Origin: VXNJ01 sp965249595
Lineage (GTDB): Bacteria > Chloroflexota > UBA11872 > VXNJ01
Direction of reading: 5' to 3'
NCBI GenBank assembly: GCA_965249595.1
Contig: OZ252242.1
Location: forward strand, 806,001-870,000
Length of the DNA stretch: 64,000 nt
Shown: in pieces, positions 56,539-64,000 of the stretch
Numbering within the stretch: the first letter of the stretch is position 1
Layout of the letters: each line of letters opens with the position of its first letter
Notes under the pieces: generated by a model
Told to the model about the DNA's origin: nothing
The model's input: the letters and a program-made list of their open reading frames with translations, nothing else
Database searches by the model: none
Position numbers and translations under genes: made by a program

Positions 56539-57507
56539 ATGAAGCTCAGCCAGGAACAACTCAACCACTTCGATCGCGAAGGCTGGCTGATCGTCCGCGA
56601 CGTTTTCGATCCCGAACGCGATTTCGGTCCGCTGCTGGCTGATTATTCGGTGATTGCCGACCGCCAGGCGGCCAGGATCCTAAGCGACGAGCAGCACGAG
56701 GCCTACGATGATTCGTGGGATTTCCTGAAAAAGTTTCTCTATCTGGCTCGATGCACCGGTGGCTTTGATCACCAGCCTTACGACATTTCATTGCCGCCAA
56801 AGGAAATCAACCCGGATGTTGAGATGTACACTGGCGAAGCGGCTTTTAAATTGCTATCTCACCCACGGCTGCTTGACCTGATCGAGTGCTTCATCGGTTC
56901 GGAAATCTACTCCAACCCGGTCCAGCACATTCGGATCAAAGTGCCCGAAAAGATGGTCCCGGTGACCCTGCGGGTATCAAACATGGGAATTGGACGATCC
57001 ACACTCTGGCACCAGGACAACGGAGTAGTGACCGAGGATGCGGACGTGGCCCCGATGGTGACCTGCTGGGCGCCGGTGACCGACGCCACCGTGGAAATGG
57101 GCTGCCTCGGCGTGATTCCGCGGTCACACCGTATTGGGCTGGCCCCGCATTGCATTACCAGCGGGGGCCTGCACATACCCGACGACAACGTCGATGAGTC
57201 CCTCATGGAGCCCTTGCCGATGAAGGCTGGGTCGGTCCTGTTCCTGCACCGCCACACCCTCCACCGCTCGCTCGAAAACGTCTCCAGCGTCGTCCGATTC
57301 AGTTTCGATTTGCGTTACTCGCCGGTCGGACTCCCCACTGGTCGCTCCGCTTTCCCCGAATTTGTGGCCAGGTCTCGGCGAACCCCGGATTGCGAATTGC
57401 GTGACCCGGATGCGTGGGCCGCCAGTTGGAAATTGACCCAGGAAAGGCTTTCCGCCGACGGCAATTACCGACCGAGCCGCTACAAGACCGACGCCGTTTT
57501 TTGCTAG
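56539..57507 (+). CDS. Phytanoyl-CoA dioxygenase family protein
   Basis: A 322-residue Fe(II)/2-oxoglutarate dioxygenase, different from the one at 43621. Iron ligands are His and Asp in LWHQDNGVVTED and a distal His in LHRHTLHRSLEN; the Arg that binds 2-oxoglutarate is in SVVRFSFDLRYS. The family starts with an amphipathic MKLSQEQLNHFDREGWLIV segment, as here. The ATG at 56539 is preceded by GAGAG. Substrate unknown. Confidence 0.9.
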   Translation: MKLSQEQLNHFDREGWLIVRDVFDPERDFGPLLADYSVIADRQAARILSDEQHEAYDDSWDFLKKFLYLARCTGGFDHQPYDISLPPKEINPDVEMYTGEAAFKLLSHPRLLDLIECFIGSEIYSNPVQHIRIKVPEKMVPVTLRVSNMGIGRSTLWHQDNGVVTEDADVAPMVTCWAPVTDATVEMGCLGVIPRSHRIGLAPHCITSGGLHIPDDNVDESLMEPLPMKAGSVLFLHRHTLHRSLENVSSVVRFSFDLRYSPVGLPTGRSAFPEFVARSRRTPDCELRDPDAWAASWKLTQERLSADGNYRPSRYKTDAVFC

Positions 57508-57866
57508 ACATGCAAGCTGCCGTCGTTTAGCTACGCCGCACCAGGGGCCTGTTTGACGGTATTGGCGGGGCGAAATTGCCCTGAATCTACTGGTGGAAAT
57601 TGCGGCAATGGACCGCGAGCGACTGAATCTCGGCACCGGAATTAACGCCCGGAGAGGCATCCCCTGGCGGGCACTGCGTAGATATCGATAACTGCCGTGG
57701 CTCTCCCCGACGGATGGTGGGTCAAAAGCGACCCGGCGATAGCACTGCGGGTCGTGAACTTGACATTGGCCGGGCCAAGGCCTTGGAAATCCGACGCTCA
57801 TTGGCCAGGGTTCGGTGCGGGTGGGAATTGGGCGTCGAAGCACCAGTTTTGCCGCCCCAATACTGA
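57508..57866. other. Gene-free region between dioxygenase and DUF362 module
   Basis: About 360 bases between convergent transcripts. No credible gene or repeat apart from the hairpin at its right end. Confidence 0.45.
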
Positions 57867-57891
57867 TGAGAGTGGACCTGCCCCACTCTCA
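57867..57891 (-). terminator. Hairpin after the second small helical protein gene
   Basis: TGAGAGTGG and CCACTCTCA form a 9-bp perfect inverted repeat with a 7-base loop, 15 bases beyond the stop of the small gene. There is no T-run, so it may be a weak or Rho-assisted terminator, or an RNA-stabilising stem. Confidence 0.5.
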
Positions 57892-57906
57892 CGAGTAAAT
57901 TTCAGA

Positions 57907-58215
57907 TCAAGTTATCGCGATATCGCCGGCGCCACCGGCCCGCTTACTCAGGTTGGCGACCGCGGCCTCGAGCGGTACCAGGGCGGCCTCGAACCCATCA
58001 CCATTCGCGGTTGCCAATTTCTTGGCGTTGCGATTGACCGGTGCGGTCAAGGGAACCACTAAACCGCTTTTGGCCAGCGGCGACTCCGACAGCGCCTGCA
58101 ACGTGGTTTGCAGGGCCGTTAACCGGTCCCGCAATTGGTCGTCGGCGTCGGCTGCGAGCCGGCCGGCGATCGAAGCCGCTTCGGTGAGGTGCTCGACACC
58201 CTTGGGGATCATCAT
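57907..58215 (-). CDS. Small helical protein, copy A
   Basis: A 102-residue protein of unknown function, predicted mostly alpha-helical and Ala/Leu-rich, without Cys. It begins MMIPKGVEHLTEAASIAGRL and contains LTALQTTLQALSESPLAKSG. It lies 24 bases downstream of a DUF362 gene, and the pair is repeated in tandem. The nearly identical copy B differs at only a few positions (N-terminus, Thr versus Ser, Asp versus Asn). Likely a partner or regulator of the DUF362 protein, by context only. Confidence 0.75.
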   Translation of the reverse strand: MMIPKGVEHLTEAASIAGRLAADADDQLRDRLTALQTTLQALSESPLAKSGLVVPLTAPVNRNAKKLATANGDGFEAALVPLEAAVANLSKRAGGAGDIAIT

Positions 58216-58239
58216 GGAGCATGTCCTTTAGGCGGTCGA

Positions 58240-59613
58240 TTAGTGACCGTGATGGGAATGCCCGACCGGCGCGGTTACCCGCGGTCCGGCAACGGCGTCA
58301 AGGTCGATTTCGTCGCGACGCTTACGGTCGAAACCGGTTCCGCCGTGGCGGTCTTCGGGGAACGGATTCTCCTTGGCGTAGATCGACTTGTAGCGATCAC
58401 CCACCAGGCGTCGGTCGTAGAAGCCGAAGCGGTCGCTGTCGGACTCGAATACCTCGATCAATTCGTAATCCTTGCTGCCCAGGCCGTTCTTTACGCCGGC
58501 GTTGAGCTGGATCTCTTCGGAGATGCCCGGGATCATCGATCCGGCCATCGACAGTTTGTGGTCACCGGCGCCATCCACTCCAAAGTCCTCGGCGGCCGAA
58601 CCCGGCATGCCCGGCAATTCGGTCACCTTATCCAGGCAGGCGGTGTCGAGTGCTATCGGGTCGTAGCCGGCGAAGATCCCGAGGTGCGGGGTGACCGGCA
58701 AATCGGCATGATCCATGCAGTCGCACTTGGGTGACACGTCGAGGCCGAGATTGAGGTAGGCGACCTTGCCGTCCAGGGCCTTCATCACCGCCAGGGCACC
58801 GTCGGCACAGGCGGCGTTGAACGCCCGCGTGTTGTCCTCGGTGTTGGTCCAGGCGCCGATATTTGCCAGGGTGCCGTAGCAACTCAGGCAGCTGCGGCAT
58901 TTTTCGGGATGCCATTCGACACTGCCGTTGTTGCGCGAATAGGCCTCGTGAATGCAGATTCCCGGCACCATCTTTTTAAAGTCGTCGGTCAAGTTCTCGG
59001 GATGCCACTCGACGACCCCGGGAAATCCAAAATCGGGATGCCCGCCCATGTGGACGTTGTACTTACCGCGCTTGGATTGGCAGCCGATGCCGAGGTTCTT
59101 AACCGCGCCCCCGATTACCCCCATCGGGTGACCCTTAAAGTGGGTCAGGGCGATCATGACGTCGGCTAGGGCGACGGCCTTGGCGACGTAGGCCTCGTTG
59201 AGGATGTAGCCTTCCGGGAGCGGAATGCGGACGTCGTCGGTGCCGTTGAAACCGTCGGCGGAGAGGAAGGGACAGCCCAGGGTGGATGAGTTGTAGCCGT
59301 TGCGTTCGGCGGTGATCATCAGGTCTTGCGCCGTTACCCGTGACGCCCCTGGCCCATAAGTCATCGTGGTGGTGTCACAGACGAATGGCCGTCCGCCGAG
59401 GCGCTTTACCTCGTCGGCCACGGCGCGGGCGTAGACCGGCCGCAGGTAGGCCGAATTGTTCCACTCGCCGCAGTGCAGCTTGATGGCCACCACGTCACCG
59501 GGCTTGATCAATTTTTCGAATTCGGCCGCTTCGAAGAGCGTTAACGTCTGCGGAACGAATCCGGTGTTGGAGGACAGGCTGCGCCGGTCCATCGTCCATA
59601 CCTTAGATGACAT
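58240..59613 (-). CDS. DUF362 domain protein, copy A
   Basis: A 457-residue DUF362 protein, a family with iron-sulfur sites that has been tied to redox or cofactor chemistry but is poorly characterised. Marks include IKLHCGEWNNSAYLRP, FVCDTTTMTYG, ALTHFKGHPMGVIGGAVKNLGIGC (core HFKGHPMG) and a half-ferredoxin Cys cluster CRSCLSC near residue 236. PKCDCMDHAD and a His-rich tail, GHSHHGH, offer further metal sites. ATG at 59613 has GGAGGAGCAGG upstream. Copy B at 60201 is nearly identical except in three patches, one of them the Cys cluster. Confidence 0.88.
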   Translation of the reverse strand: MSSKVWTMDRRSLSSNTGFVPQTLTLFEAAEFEKLIKPGDVVAIKLHCGEWNNSAYLRPVYARAVADEVKRLGGRPFVCDTTTMTYGPGASRVTAQDLMITAERNGYNSSTLGCPFLSADGFNGTDDVRIPLPEGYILNEAYVAKAVALADVMIALTHFKGHPMGVIGGAVKNLGIGCQSKRGKYNVHMGGHPDFGFPGVVEWHPENLTDDFKKMVPGICIHEAYSRNNGSVEWHPEKCRSCLSCYGTLANIGAWTNTEDNTRAFNAACADGALAVMKALDGKVAYLNLGLDVSPKCDCMDHADLPVTPHLGIFAGYDPIALDTACLDKVTELPGMPGSAAEDFGVDGAGDHKLSMAGSMIPGISEEIQLNAGVKNGLGSKDYELIEVFESDSDRFGFYDRRLVGDRYKSIYAKENPFPEDRHGGTGFDRKRRDEIDLDAVAGPRVTAPVGHSHHGH

Positions 59614-59701
59614 CTCACCTGCTCCTCCGCACCGCCCCATTTTGTTGGCGGATTGATCACTTTTGCCCAGACTGCCAAAGTTTAGTTCCGACGGTCAATT
59701 A

Positions 59702-59815
59702 TTTCCGTAGCCGGACGCCAAATGAGGAGAAATGAGCGTCCGACCAACTACCTGATTTCCGGCAGGAAACGGGCGACCGCCAATGATCAATTCGGTGCGA
59801 AAGATAACCGGCTCA
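59702..59815 (-). pseudogene. Decayed 3' end of the E2 gene (duplication scar)
   Basis: On the - strand this stretch aligns with the last 100 or so bases of the intact E2 gene (61683 onward). Shared blocks include CACCGAAT, CGCCCGTTTCCTGC, AGTTGGTCG and TCTCCTCATTTG. The reading frame is lost. Its distance from the intact E2 end equals the distance between the two DUF362 copies (about 1.96 kb), so it marks the left part of the duplicated unit. Confidence 0.75.
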
Positions 59816-59822
59816 AACCATT

Positions 59823-59858
59823 TGCCAGCAGGGCCGTCGGAGACGGTTCCTGCTGGCA
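59823..59858 (-). terminator. Long hairpin after copy B small gene
   Basis: TGCCAGCAGG and CCTGCTGGCA form a 10-bp perfect stem, and the inner CCGTC/GACGG extends it to a nearly continuous hairpin. It lies 10 bases beyond the stop of the copy B small gene. No T-run follows, so termination would be Rho-assisted, or the stem stabilises the RNA. Confidence 0.55.
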
Positions 59859-59867
59859 GGACTCAGA

Positions 59868-60179
59868 TCAAGTTATCGCGATATTGCCGGCGCCACCGGC
59901 CCGCTTACTCAGGTTGGCGACCGCGGCCTCGAGCGGTACCAGGGCGGCCTCGAACCCATCACCATTCGCGGTTGCCAATTTCTTGGCGTTGCGATTGACC
60001 GGTGCGGTCAAGGGAACCACTAAACCGCTTTTGGCCAGCGGCGACTCCGACAGCGCCTGCAACGTGGTTTGCAGGGCCGATAACCGGTCCCGCAATTGGT
60101 CGTCGGCGTCGGCTGCGAGCCGGCCGGCGATCGAAGCCGCTTCGGTGAGGTGCTCGACACCCTTGGGGGTCATAATCAT
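59868..60179 (-). CDS. Small helical protein, copy B
   Basis: A 103-residue near-identical copy of the protein at 57907, with an N-terminus of MIMTPKGVEHLTEAAS. It is downstream of DUF362 copy B by 21 bases. No known family. The retention of both copies as intact frames, while the E2 scar beside them has decayed, argues that the protein is functional. Confidence 0.75.
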   Translation of the reverse strand: MIMTPKGVEHLTEAASIAGRLAADADDQLRDRLSALQTTLQALSESPLAKSGLVVPLTAPVNRNAKKLATANGDGFEAALVPLEAAVANLSKRAGGAGNIAIT

Positions 60180-60200
60180 GAGATTCTTCGGTGTGGCTAA

Positions 60201-61574
60201 TTAGTGACCGTGATGGGAATGCCCGACCGGCGCGGTTATCCGCGGTCCGGCAACGGCGTCAAGGTCGATTTCGTCGCGACGCTTACGGTCGAAACCGGTT
60301 CCGCCGTGGCGGTCTTCGGGGAACGGATTCTCCTTGGCGTAGATCGACTTGTAGCGATCACCCACCAGGCGTCGGTCGTAGAAGCCGAAGCGGTCGCTGT
60401 CGGACTCGAATACCTCGATCAATTCGTAATCCTTGCTGCCCAGGCCGTTCTTTACGCCGGCGTTGAGCTGGATCTCTTCGGAGATGCCCGGGATCATCGA
60501 TCCGGCCATCGACAGTTTGTGGTCACCGGCGCCATCCACTCCAAAGTCCTCGGCGGCCGAACCCGGCATGCCCGGCAATTCGGTCACCTTATCCAGGCAG
60601 GCGGTGTCGAGTGCTATCGGGTCGTAGCCGGCGAAGATCCCGAGGTGCGGGGTGACCGGCAAATCGGCATGGTCGACGCAGTCGCACTTGGGTGACACGT
60701 CGAGGCCGAGATTGAGGTAGGCGACCTTGCCGTCCAGGGCCTTCATCACCGCCAGGGCACCGTCGGCACAGGCGGCGTTGAACGCCCGCGTGTTGTCCTC
60801 GGTGTTGGTCCAGGCCCCGGATACCACCTGGGCTCCGGCGCAACCTAGGCACGATCGACATTTTTCGGGGTGCCATTCGACACTGCCGTTGTTGCGCGAA
60901 TAGGCCTCGTGAATGCAGATCCCCGGCACCATGTCTTTAAAACCCGGCGAAAGGTTCTCGGGATGCCACTCGGCAACACCAGGGAATCCAAAATCGGGAT
61001 GCCCGCCCATGTGGACGTTGTACTTACCGCGCTTGGATTGGCAGCCGATGCCGAGGTTCTTAACCGCGCCCCCGATTACCCCCATCGGGTGACCCTTAAA
61101 GTGGGTCAGGGCGATCATGACGTCGGCTAGGGCGACGGCCTTGGCGACGTAGGCCTCGTTGAGGATGTAGCCTTCCGGGAGCGGAATGCGGACGTCGTCG
61201 GTGCCGTTGAAACCGTCGGCGGAGAGGAAGGGACAGCCCAGGGTGGATGAGTTGTAGCCGTTGCGTTCGGCGGTGACCATCAGGTCGGGGGCGATCACCC
61301 GAGAAGCACGTGGCCCATAAGTCATCGTGGTGGTGTCACAGACGAATGGCCGTCCGCCGAGGCGCTTTACCTCGTCGGCCACGGCGCGGGCGTAGACCGG
61401 CCGCAGGTAGGCCGAATTGTTCCACTCGCCGCAGTGCAGCTTGATGGCCACCACGTCACCGGGCTTGATCAATTTTTCGAATTCGGCCGCTTCGAAGAGC
61501 GTTAACGTCTGCGGAACGAATCCGGTGTTGGAGGACAGGCTGCGCCGGTCCATCGTCCATACCTTAGAAGCCAT
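60201..61574 (-). CDS. DUF362 domain protein, copy B
   Basis: A 457-residue tandem paralogue of copy A, with the same metal-binding features. It differs mainly in three patches: RASRVIAPDLMVTAE versus GASRVTAQDLMITAE, ENLSPGFKDM versus ENLTDDFKKM, and CRSCLGCAGAQVVSG versus CRSCLSCYGTLANIG. The Cys of the cluster are all kept. ATG at 61574 has GGAGGAG 8 bases upstream. It is the gene closest to the E2 end and probably the ancestral copy. Confidence 0.88.
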   Translation of the reverse strand: MASKVWTMDRRSLSSNTGFVPQTLTLFEAAEFEKLIKPGDVVAIKLHCGEWNNSAYLRPVYARAVADEVKRLGGRPFVCDTTTMTYGPRASRVIAPDLMVTAERNGYNSSTLGCPFLSADGFNGTDDVRIPLPEGYILNEAYVAKAVALADVMIALTHFKGHPMGVIGGAVKNLGIGCQSKRGKYNVHMGGHPDFGFPGVAEWHPENLSPGFKDMVPGICIHEAYSRNNGSVEWHPEKCRSCLGCAGAQVVSGAWTNTEDNTRAFNAACADGALAVMKALDGKVAYLNLGLDVSPKCDCVDHADLPVTPHLGIFAGYDPIALDTACLDKVTELPGMPGSAAEDFGVDGAGDHKLSMAGSMIPGISEEIQLNAGVKNGLGSKDYELIEVFESDSDRFGFYDRRLVGDRYKSIYAKENPFPEDRHGGTGFDRKRRDEIDLDAVAGPRITAPVGHSHHGH

Positions 61575-61682
61575 CTAAGTTACTCCTCCGCACCGCCCCC
61601 ACGTGGATTGGTGAATCGATCATTAATACCTAATAGTTGCCAAAGTGTAAGTCCGCCGGTCGATTTAATCCCTGGCCTGGCG

Positions 61683-62903
61683 TCAAATGAGGAGGAAGGG
61701 TTGTTCGACCAACTGGCTGATGCGTTGCAGGAAACGGGCGGCTGCGGCGCCATCGTTTATTCGGTGATCAAAGGTAAGTGAGAGGCCCATTCGGCTGCCG
61801 ATTGCCAATTGGCCACTTTGGTCAACTACCGGTTTGCGGGCAATCCGGCCAACGCCGAGGATCGCCGCCTCCGGCGGATTGAGGACCGGAGTGAATGTAT
61901 CAACCCCCATCGCTCCCAGGTTGGAAATCGTGAAGGTTCCGCCGGTCAGGTCATCTAGCTGCAATGACCCGGTGCGGGATCGGTCGATTAGTTGACGGTA
62001 GGAGCGGGCGATCGCTACCAATTGCAATTTGCCAACCTCTTTGACGTTGGGCACAACCAATCCGTCTTCGGCGTCGATGGCCAGGCCGATATTTATCGAA
62101 CCGGGGTTTACCAAGCGTTCGCCGTCGAGCTGCGCCTGTAGGTTCGGGTACTCGTCCAATGCCCGCGCACAGATTCGAACTAGCAGGTCGTTGTAGGAGA
62201 TCTTGAAACCCAATTCGCCGGCATATTGGTCGGCCAATTTGCCACGCAGGGCGACTAGTTCGCCGGCATCGACCTCGGTATTGAGGGTCACCTGGGCCGA
62301 CTGCTGAAGGCTGGCCAGCATTCGCTCGGCGATAACCCGCCGCCGGCCGGTCAACTGTTCGCCAACTCCAACGGGCGCCCTGGCAGCTGGTACAGAAACC
62401 ACTGGTTGGGGCACTTCAATCGCCGCCGGTTGGTCGTCGATTGCGGCGCGGACATCGTCGGCGACTATTCTCCCGCGCGGACCCGAACCGACCACCGCGG
62501 CCAGTTCGATCCCGTTTTCGCGGGCCAGTCGACGGGCCATCGGCGAGGCAAATATTCGCCCGCCGGAATCTGCCCGAGGCGCGCCTGTGGGCGCAGGGGC
62601 GGCTTCCCGGGCGGTAGCCGGCGCATCTTGGTGGCCATTGTCGGTCTCGAGCGGGACCGCTTCGCCGGCGGCAAGAACCCAGGCACAGACTCCCTGCACT
62701 TTTACCGTCTCGCCGGCGCGGGCCATGATGCCGCCTAAGGTCCCGTCAGCCGGTGCCTCGACTTCAGCGTTGATCTTATCGGTTTCGAACTCTAGGACGA
62801 CGTCACCACGCGCCACGCTGGCGCCTTCGTCAACCAGCCAGCGTGTGATGATGCCTTCCTCCATGGTTATGCCCATGAGCGGCATGCGGATTGGAGTTGC
62901 CAT
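61683..62903 (-). CDS. 2-oxo acid dehydrogenase E2 component (dihydrolipoamide acyltransferase)
   Basis: A 406-residue acyltransferase that moves the acyl group from lipoyl to CoA. The lipoyl domain (residues 1-80) has its Lys in FETDKINAEV. A Pro/Ala linker leads to the E3-binding domain (ASPMARRLARENG). The catalytic domain ends in the DHRxxDG motif (FDHRINDGAAAARFL). Its ATG overlaps the E1-beta stop. Whether pyruvate or a branched-chain 2-oxo acid is the substrate is unclear. No E3 gene is in the window. Confidence 0.92.
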   Translation of the reverse strand: MATPIRMPLMGITMEEGIITRWLVDEGASVARGDVVLEFETDKINAEVEAPADGTLGGIMARAGETVKVQGVCAWVLAAGEAVPLETDNGHQDAPATAREAAPAPTGAPRADSGGRIFASPMARRLARENGIELAAVVGSGPRGRIVADDVRAAIDDQPAAIEVPQPVVSVPAARAPVGVGEQLTGRRRVIAERMLASLQQSAQVTLNTEVDAGELVALRGKLADQYAGELGFKISYNDLLVRICARALDEYPNLQAQLDGERLVNPGSINIGLAIDAEDGLVVPNVKEVGKLQLVAIARSYRQLIDRSRTGSLQLDDLTGGTFTISNLGAMGVDTFTPVLNPPEAAILGVGRIARKPVVDQSGQLAIGSRMGLSLTFDHRINDGAAAARFLQRISQLVEQPFLLI

Positions 62904-63928
62904 CAGACCCCTGCGAGTAACTCGTGCATTTCGGCAACGATCTGCTCAACACTTGGGAAAGACCCAAATTCGAGGGTTTCGGAAAACGGCACCGGCGAGT
63001 GTTTGGCACCAAGTCGTTTGATTGGTGCGTCAAGCCAGTCGAACGCTAGTTCTTGGATCTGGGCGGTGATCTCACCGCCGAACCCACCAAAGCGTACGGC
63101 TTCATGCAAGACCATCGCCCGATTGGTTTTGTGGACGGAATCAACGACGGTATCGGCGTCAAATGGATAAAGCGTGCGAAGGTCAATGACCTCAATTTCG
63201 ATGCCATCCGCCGCCAATATTTCGGCGGCTTGAAGGGCGAAGTTGACTTGGCGGGCGTAGGTGACGATCGTGGCCGCATCGCCGCTGCGGGCCACATTGG
63301 CCTTTCCCAACGGGATCAAATACTCTTCCTCGGGCACATGTCCACGCATTGAGTAGAGACCCTTGTGTTCGAAGAAACAGACCACGTTGTCATCGCGAAT
63401 TGCCGATTTGAGCAATCCCTTGGCGTCGTGCGGATTTGAAGGCGTAACCACCTTTAGTCCCGGCACGTGCGTGAACCACGCCTCCAAGCTCTGCGTGTGT
63501 TGGGCGGCGTTGCCGGAGCCGGCGCCGGTTGCGGCACGAAAAACGATCGGCAAAGTGGCCTTACCACCAAACATGTAGCGATTTTTGGCCGCCTGATTGA
63601 CTATCTGGTCCATGGCGATGCCCATGAAATCTTGGTACATGAATTCGGCAATTGGCCGTGAACCGGTGACCGCCGCGCCCACTGCGGCGCCGGCAATTAA
63701 GGCCTCGGAAATCGGTGTATCGACGATGCGCGAGGGACCGTATTTGTCAAGTAAATCGGCGGTGACTTTGTAGGCACCACCCCATACACCAATCTCTTCG
63801 CCCAACACGAACACGCGCGGGTCGAGGGTGAGTTCCTCATCGATTGCTTCGTTGAGCGCCTGGTTGAAAAATATCATCCGGTCGCTTGCTTTAGCCGGTG
63901 CCGCGGCCGCAGTTTCAGTCATTGTCAT
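62903..63928 (-). CDS. 2-oxo acid dehydrogenase E1 component, beta subunit
   Basis: A 341-residue thiamine diphosphate-dependent E1 beta subunit. Marks include FVLGEEIGVWGGAYKVT, RIVDTPISEALIAGAAVGAA and FRAATGAGSGNAAQHTQSLEAW (cited by GAGSGNAAQHTQS). The C-terminal VLHEAVRFGGFGGEI is typical. With E1-alpha just upstream and E2 just downstream it forms the usual alpha-beta-E2 operon. The N-terminal Ala-rich tail is unconserved. Confidence 0.92.
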   Translation of the reverse strand: MTMTETAAAAPAKASDRMIFFNQALNEAIDEELTLDPRVFVLGEEIGVWGGAYKVTADLLDKYGPSRIVDTPISEALIAGAAVGAAVTGSRPIAEFMYQDFMGIAMDQIVNQAAKNRYMFGGKATLPIVFRAATGAGSGNAAQHTQSLEAWFTHVPGLKVVTPSNPHDAKGLLKSAIRDDNVVCFFEHKGLYSMRGHVPEEEYLIPLGKANVARSGDAATIVTYARQVNFALQAAEILAADGIEIEVIDLRTLYPFDADTVVDSVHKTNRAMVLHEAVRFGGFGGEITAQIQELAFDWLDAPIKRLGAKHSPVPFSETLEFGSFPSVEQIVAEMHELLAGV

Positions 63929-63941
63929 TGGGGTACCTCTT

Positions 63942-64000
63942 TTAGCTTGCGTAGACGTCTTCTTCGATCGTCGCGGGATCGGGGAATGGGCTGGCCTCAG
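63942..64000 (-). CDS. E1 component alpha subunit, 3' end only (cut by window edge)
   Basis: The last 18 codons read EASPFPDPATIEEDVYAS and a TAA stop. The ending SPFPDPATIEEDVYA matches the C-terminus of E1-alpha subunits of 2-oxo acid dehydrogenases. It precedes the beta gene by 13 bases, so it is the first part of the same operon. The rest lies outside the window. Confidence 0.85.
   Translation of the reverse strand, partial: EASPFPDPATIEEDVYAS

Larger units (their letters stand above)
57902..61574 (-). repeat. Tandem duplication of the DUF362/small-protein module (unit about 1.96 kb)
   Basis: Units at about 57902-59680 and 59863-61645 have identical gene order and constant offset (1961 bases across the genes, about 1965 upstream of them). 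Coding parts are nearly identical at the DNA level. The upstream leader (with the shared TGCCAAAG element) and the E2 scar are much more divergent. Confidence 0.9.

Noticed and set aside
56001..56568. ORFs of 84-139 codons upstream of 16S rRNA
   Set aside because: They overlap each other on both strands, lack ribosome binding sites and show no coding motifs.
58135..58734. A 199-codon + strand ORF opposite DUF362 copy A, with a matching one opposite copy B
   Set aside because: They appear in both copies only because the DNA is duplicated; they mirror the DUF362 gene.

Overview
The window looks like a chromosomal segment from an uncultivated, probably marine Chloroflexota bacterium of the SAR202/Dehalococcoidia type. 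That placement is inference. It rests on an alternative complex III operon, several copies of the families known to be expanded in SAR202 genomes (flavin-dependent LLM monooxygenases, enolase-superfamily enzymes, phytanoyl-CoA-type dioxygenases, medium-chain dehydrogenases, sulfatases), and a 16S gene that departs from several normally universal sites. No intact prophage, insertion sequence or CRISPR array was seen.

Layout. 1-5095: catabolic genes on the + strand (partial SDR, arylsulfotransferase-like protein, YihY membrane protein, methylmalonate-semialdehyde-type dehydrogenase, metallo-beta-lactamase fold enzyme). 5321-9487: tRNA-Arg followed by a stretch with signs of turnover: an aldo/keto reductase, a 5' fragment of a second copy, an LLM oxidoreductase and a frameshifted phosphotriesterase-like gene. 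9695-15660: a large nuclease-helicase fusion, an SPFH/NfeD pair and a VapBC-like toxin-antitoxin pair with a palindrome beside it. 16032-22003: a peptide-type ABC transporter operon in which both ATPases are open but oppC, oppB and the binding protein together carry five in-frame stops. 22258-27587: two sulfatases, a zinc dehydrogenase and a tagaturonate-epimerase-like gene with a sixth in-frame TAG near its start. 27750-36563: thioredoxin reductase and an eight-gene alternative complex III operon. 36750-48203: sugar and sugar-acid catabolism (two paralogous dehydrogenases, DUF3500, isomerase, GH4, GH127, enolase superfamily, a dioxygenase) with methionine aminopeptidase. 48541-53743: a ribonucleotide reductase small subunit with Phe at the radical-Tyr position, a possible 24-residue ORF, an LLM enzyme, an MFS transporter and a flavin reductase. 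53874-55912 (- strand): 16S rRNA, RNase P RNA and initiator tRNA in a row, with no 23S or 5S. 56539-64000: a dioxygenase, two tandem copies of a DUF362/small-helical-protein pair, and E2, E1-beta and partial E1-alpha of a 2-oxo acid dehydrogenase complex.

How the genes fit together: sulfatases, GH4, GH127, isomerase, dehydrogenases and the enolase enzyme suggest removal of sulfate and breakdown of plant or algal sugars and sugar acids. Electrons would enter a quinol pool oxidised by alternative complex III. The most unusual signals are the nonsense-interrupted but otherwise intact opp operon, the tandem DUF362 modules that look homogenised around a decayed E2 gene scar, the class Ic-like ribonucleotide reductase, and the stand-alone 16S-rnpB-tRNA-fMet cluster.
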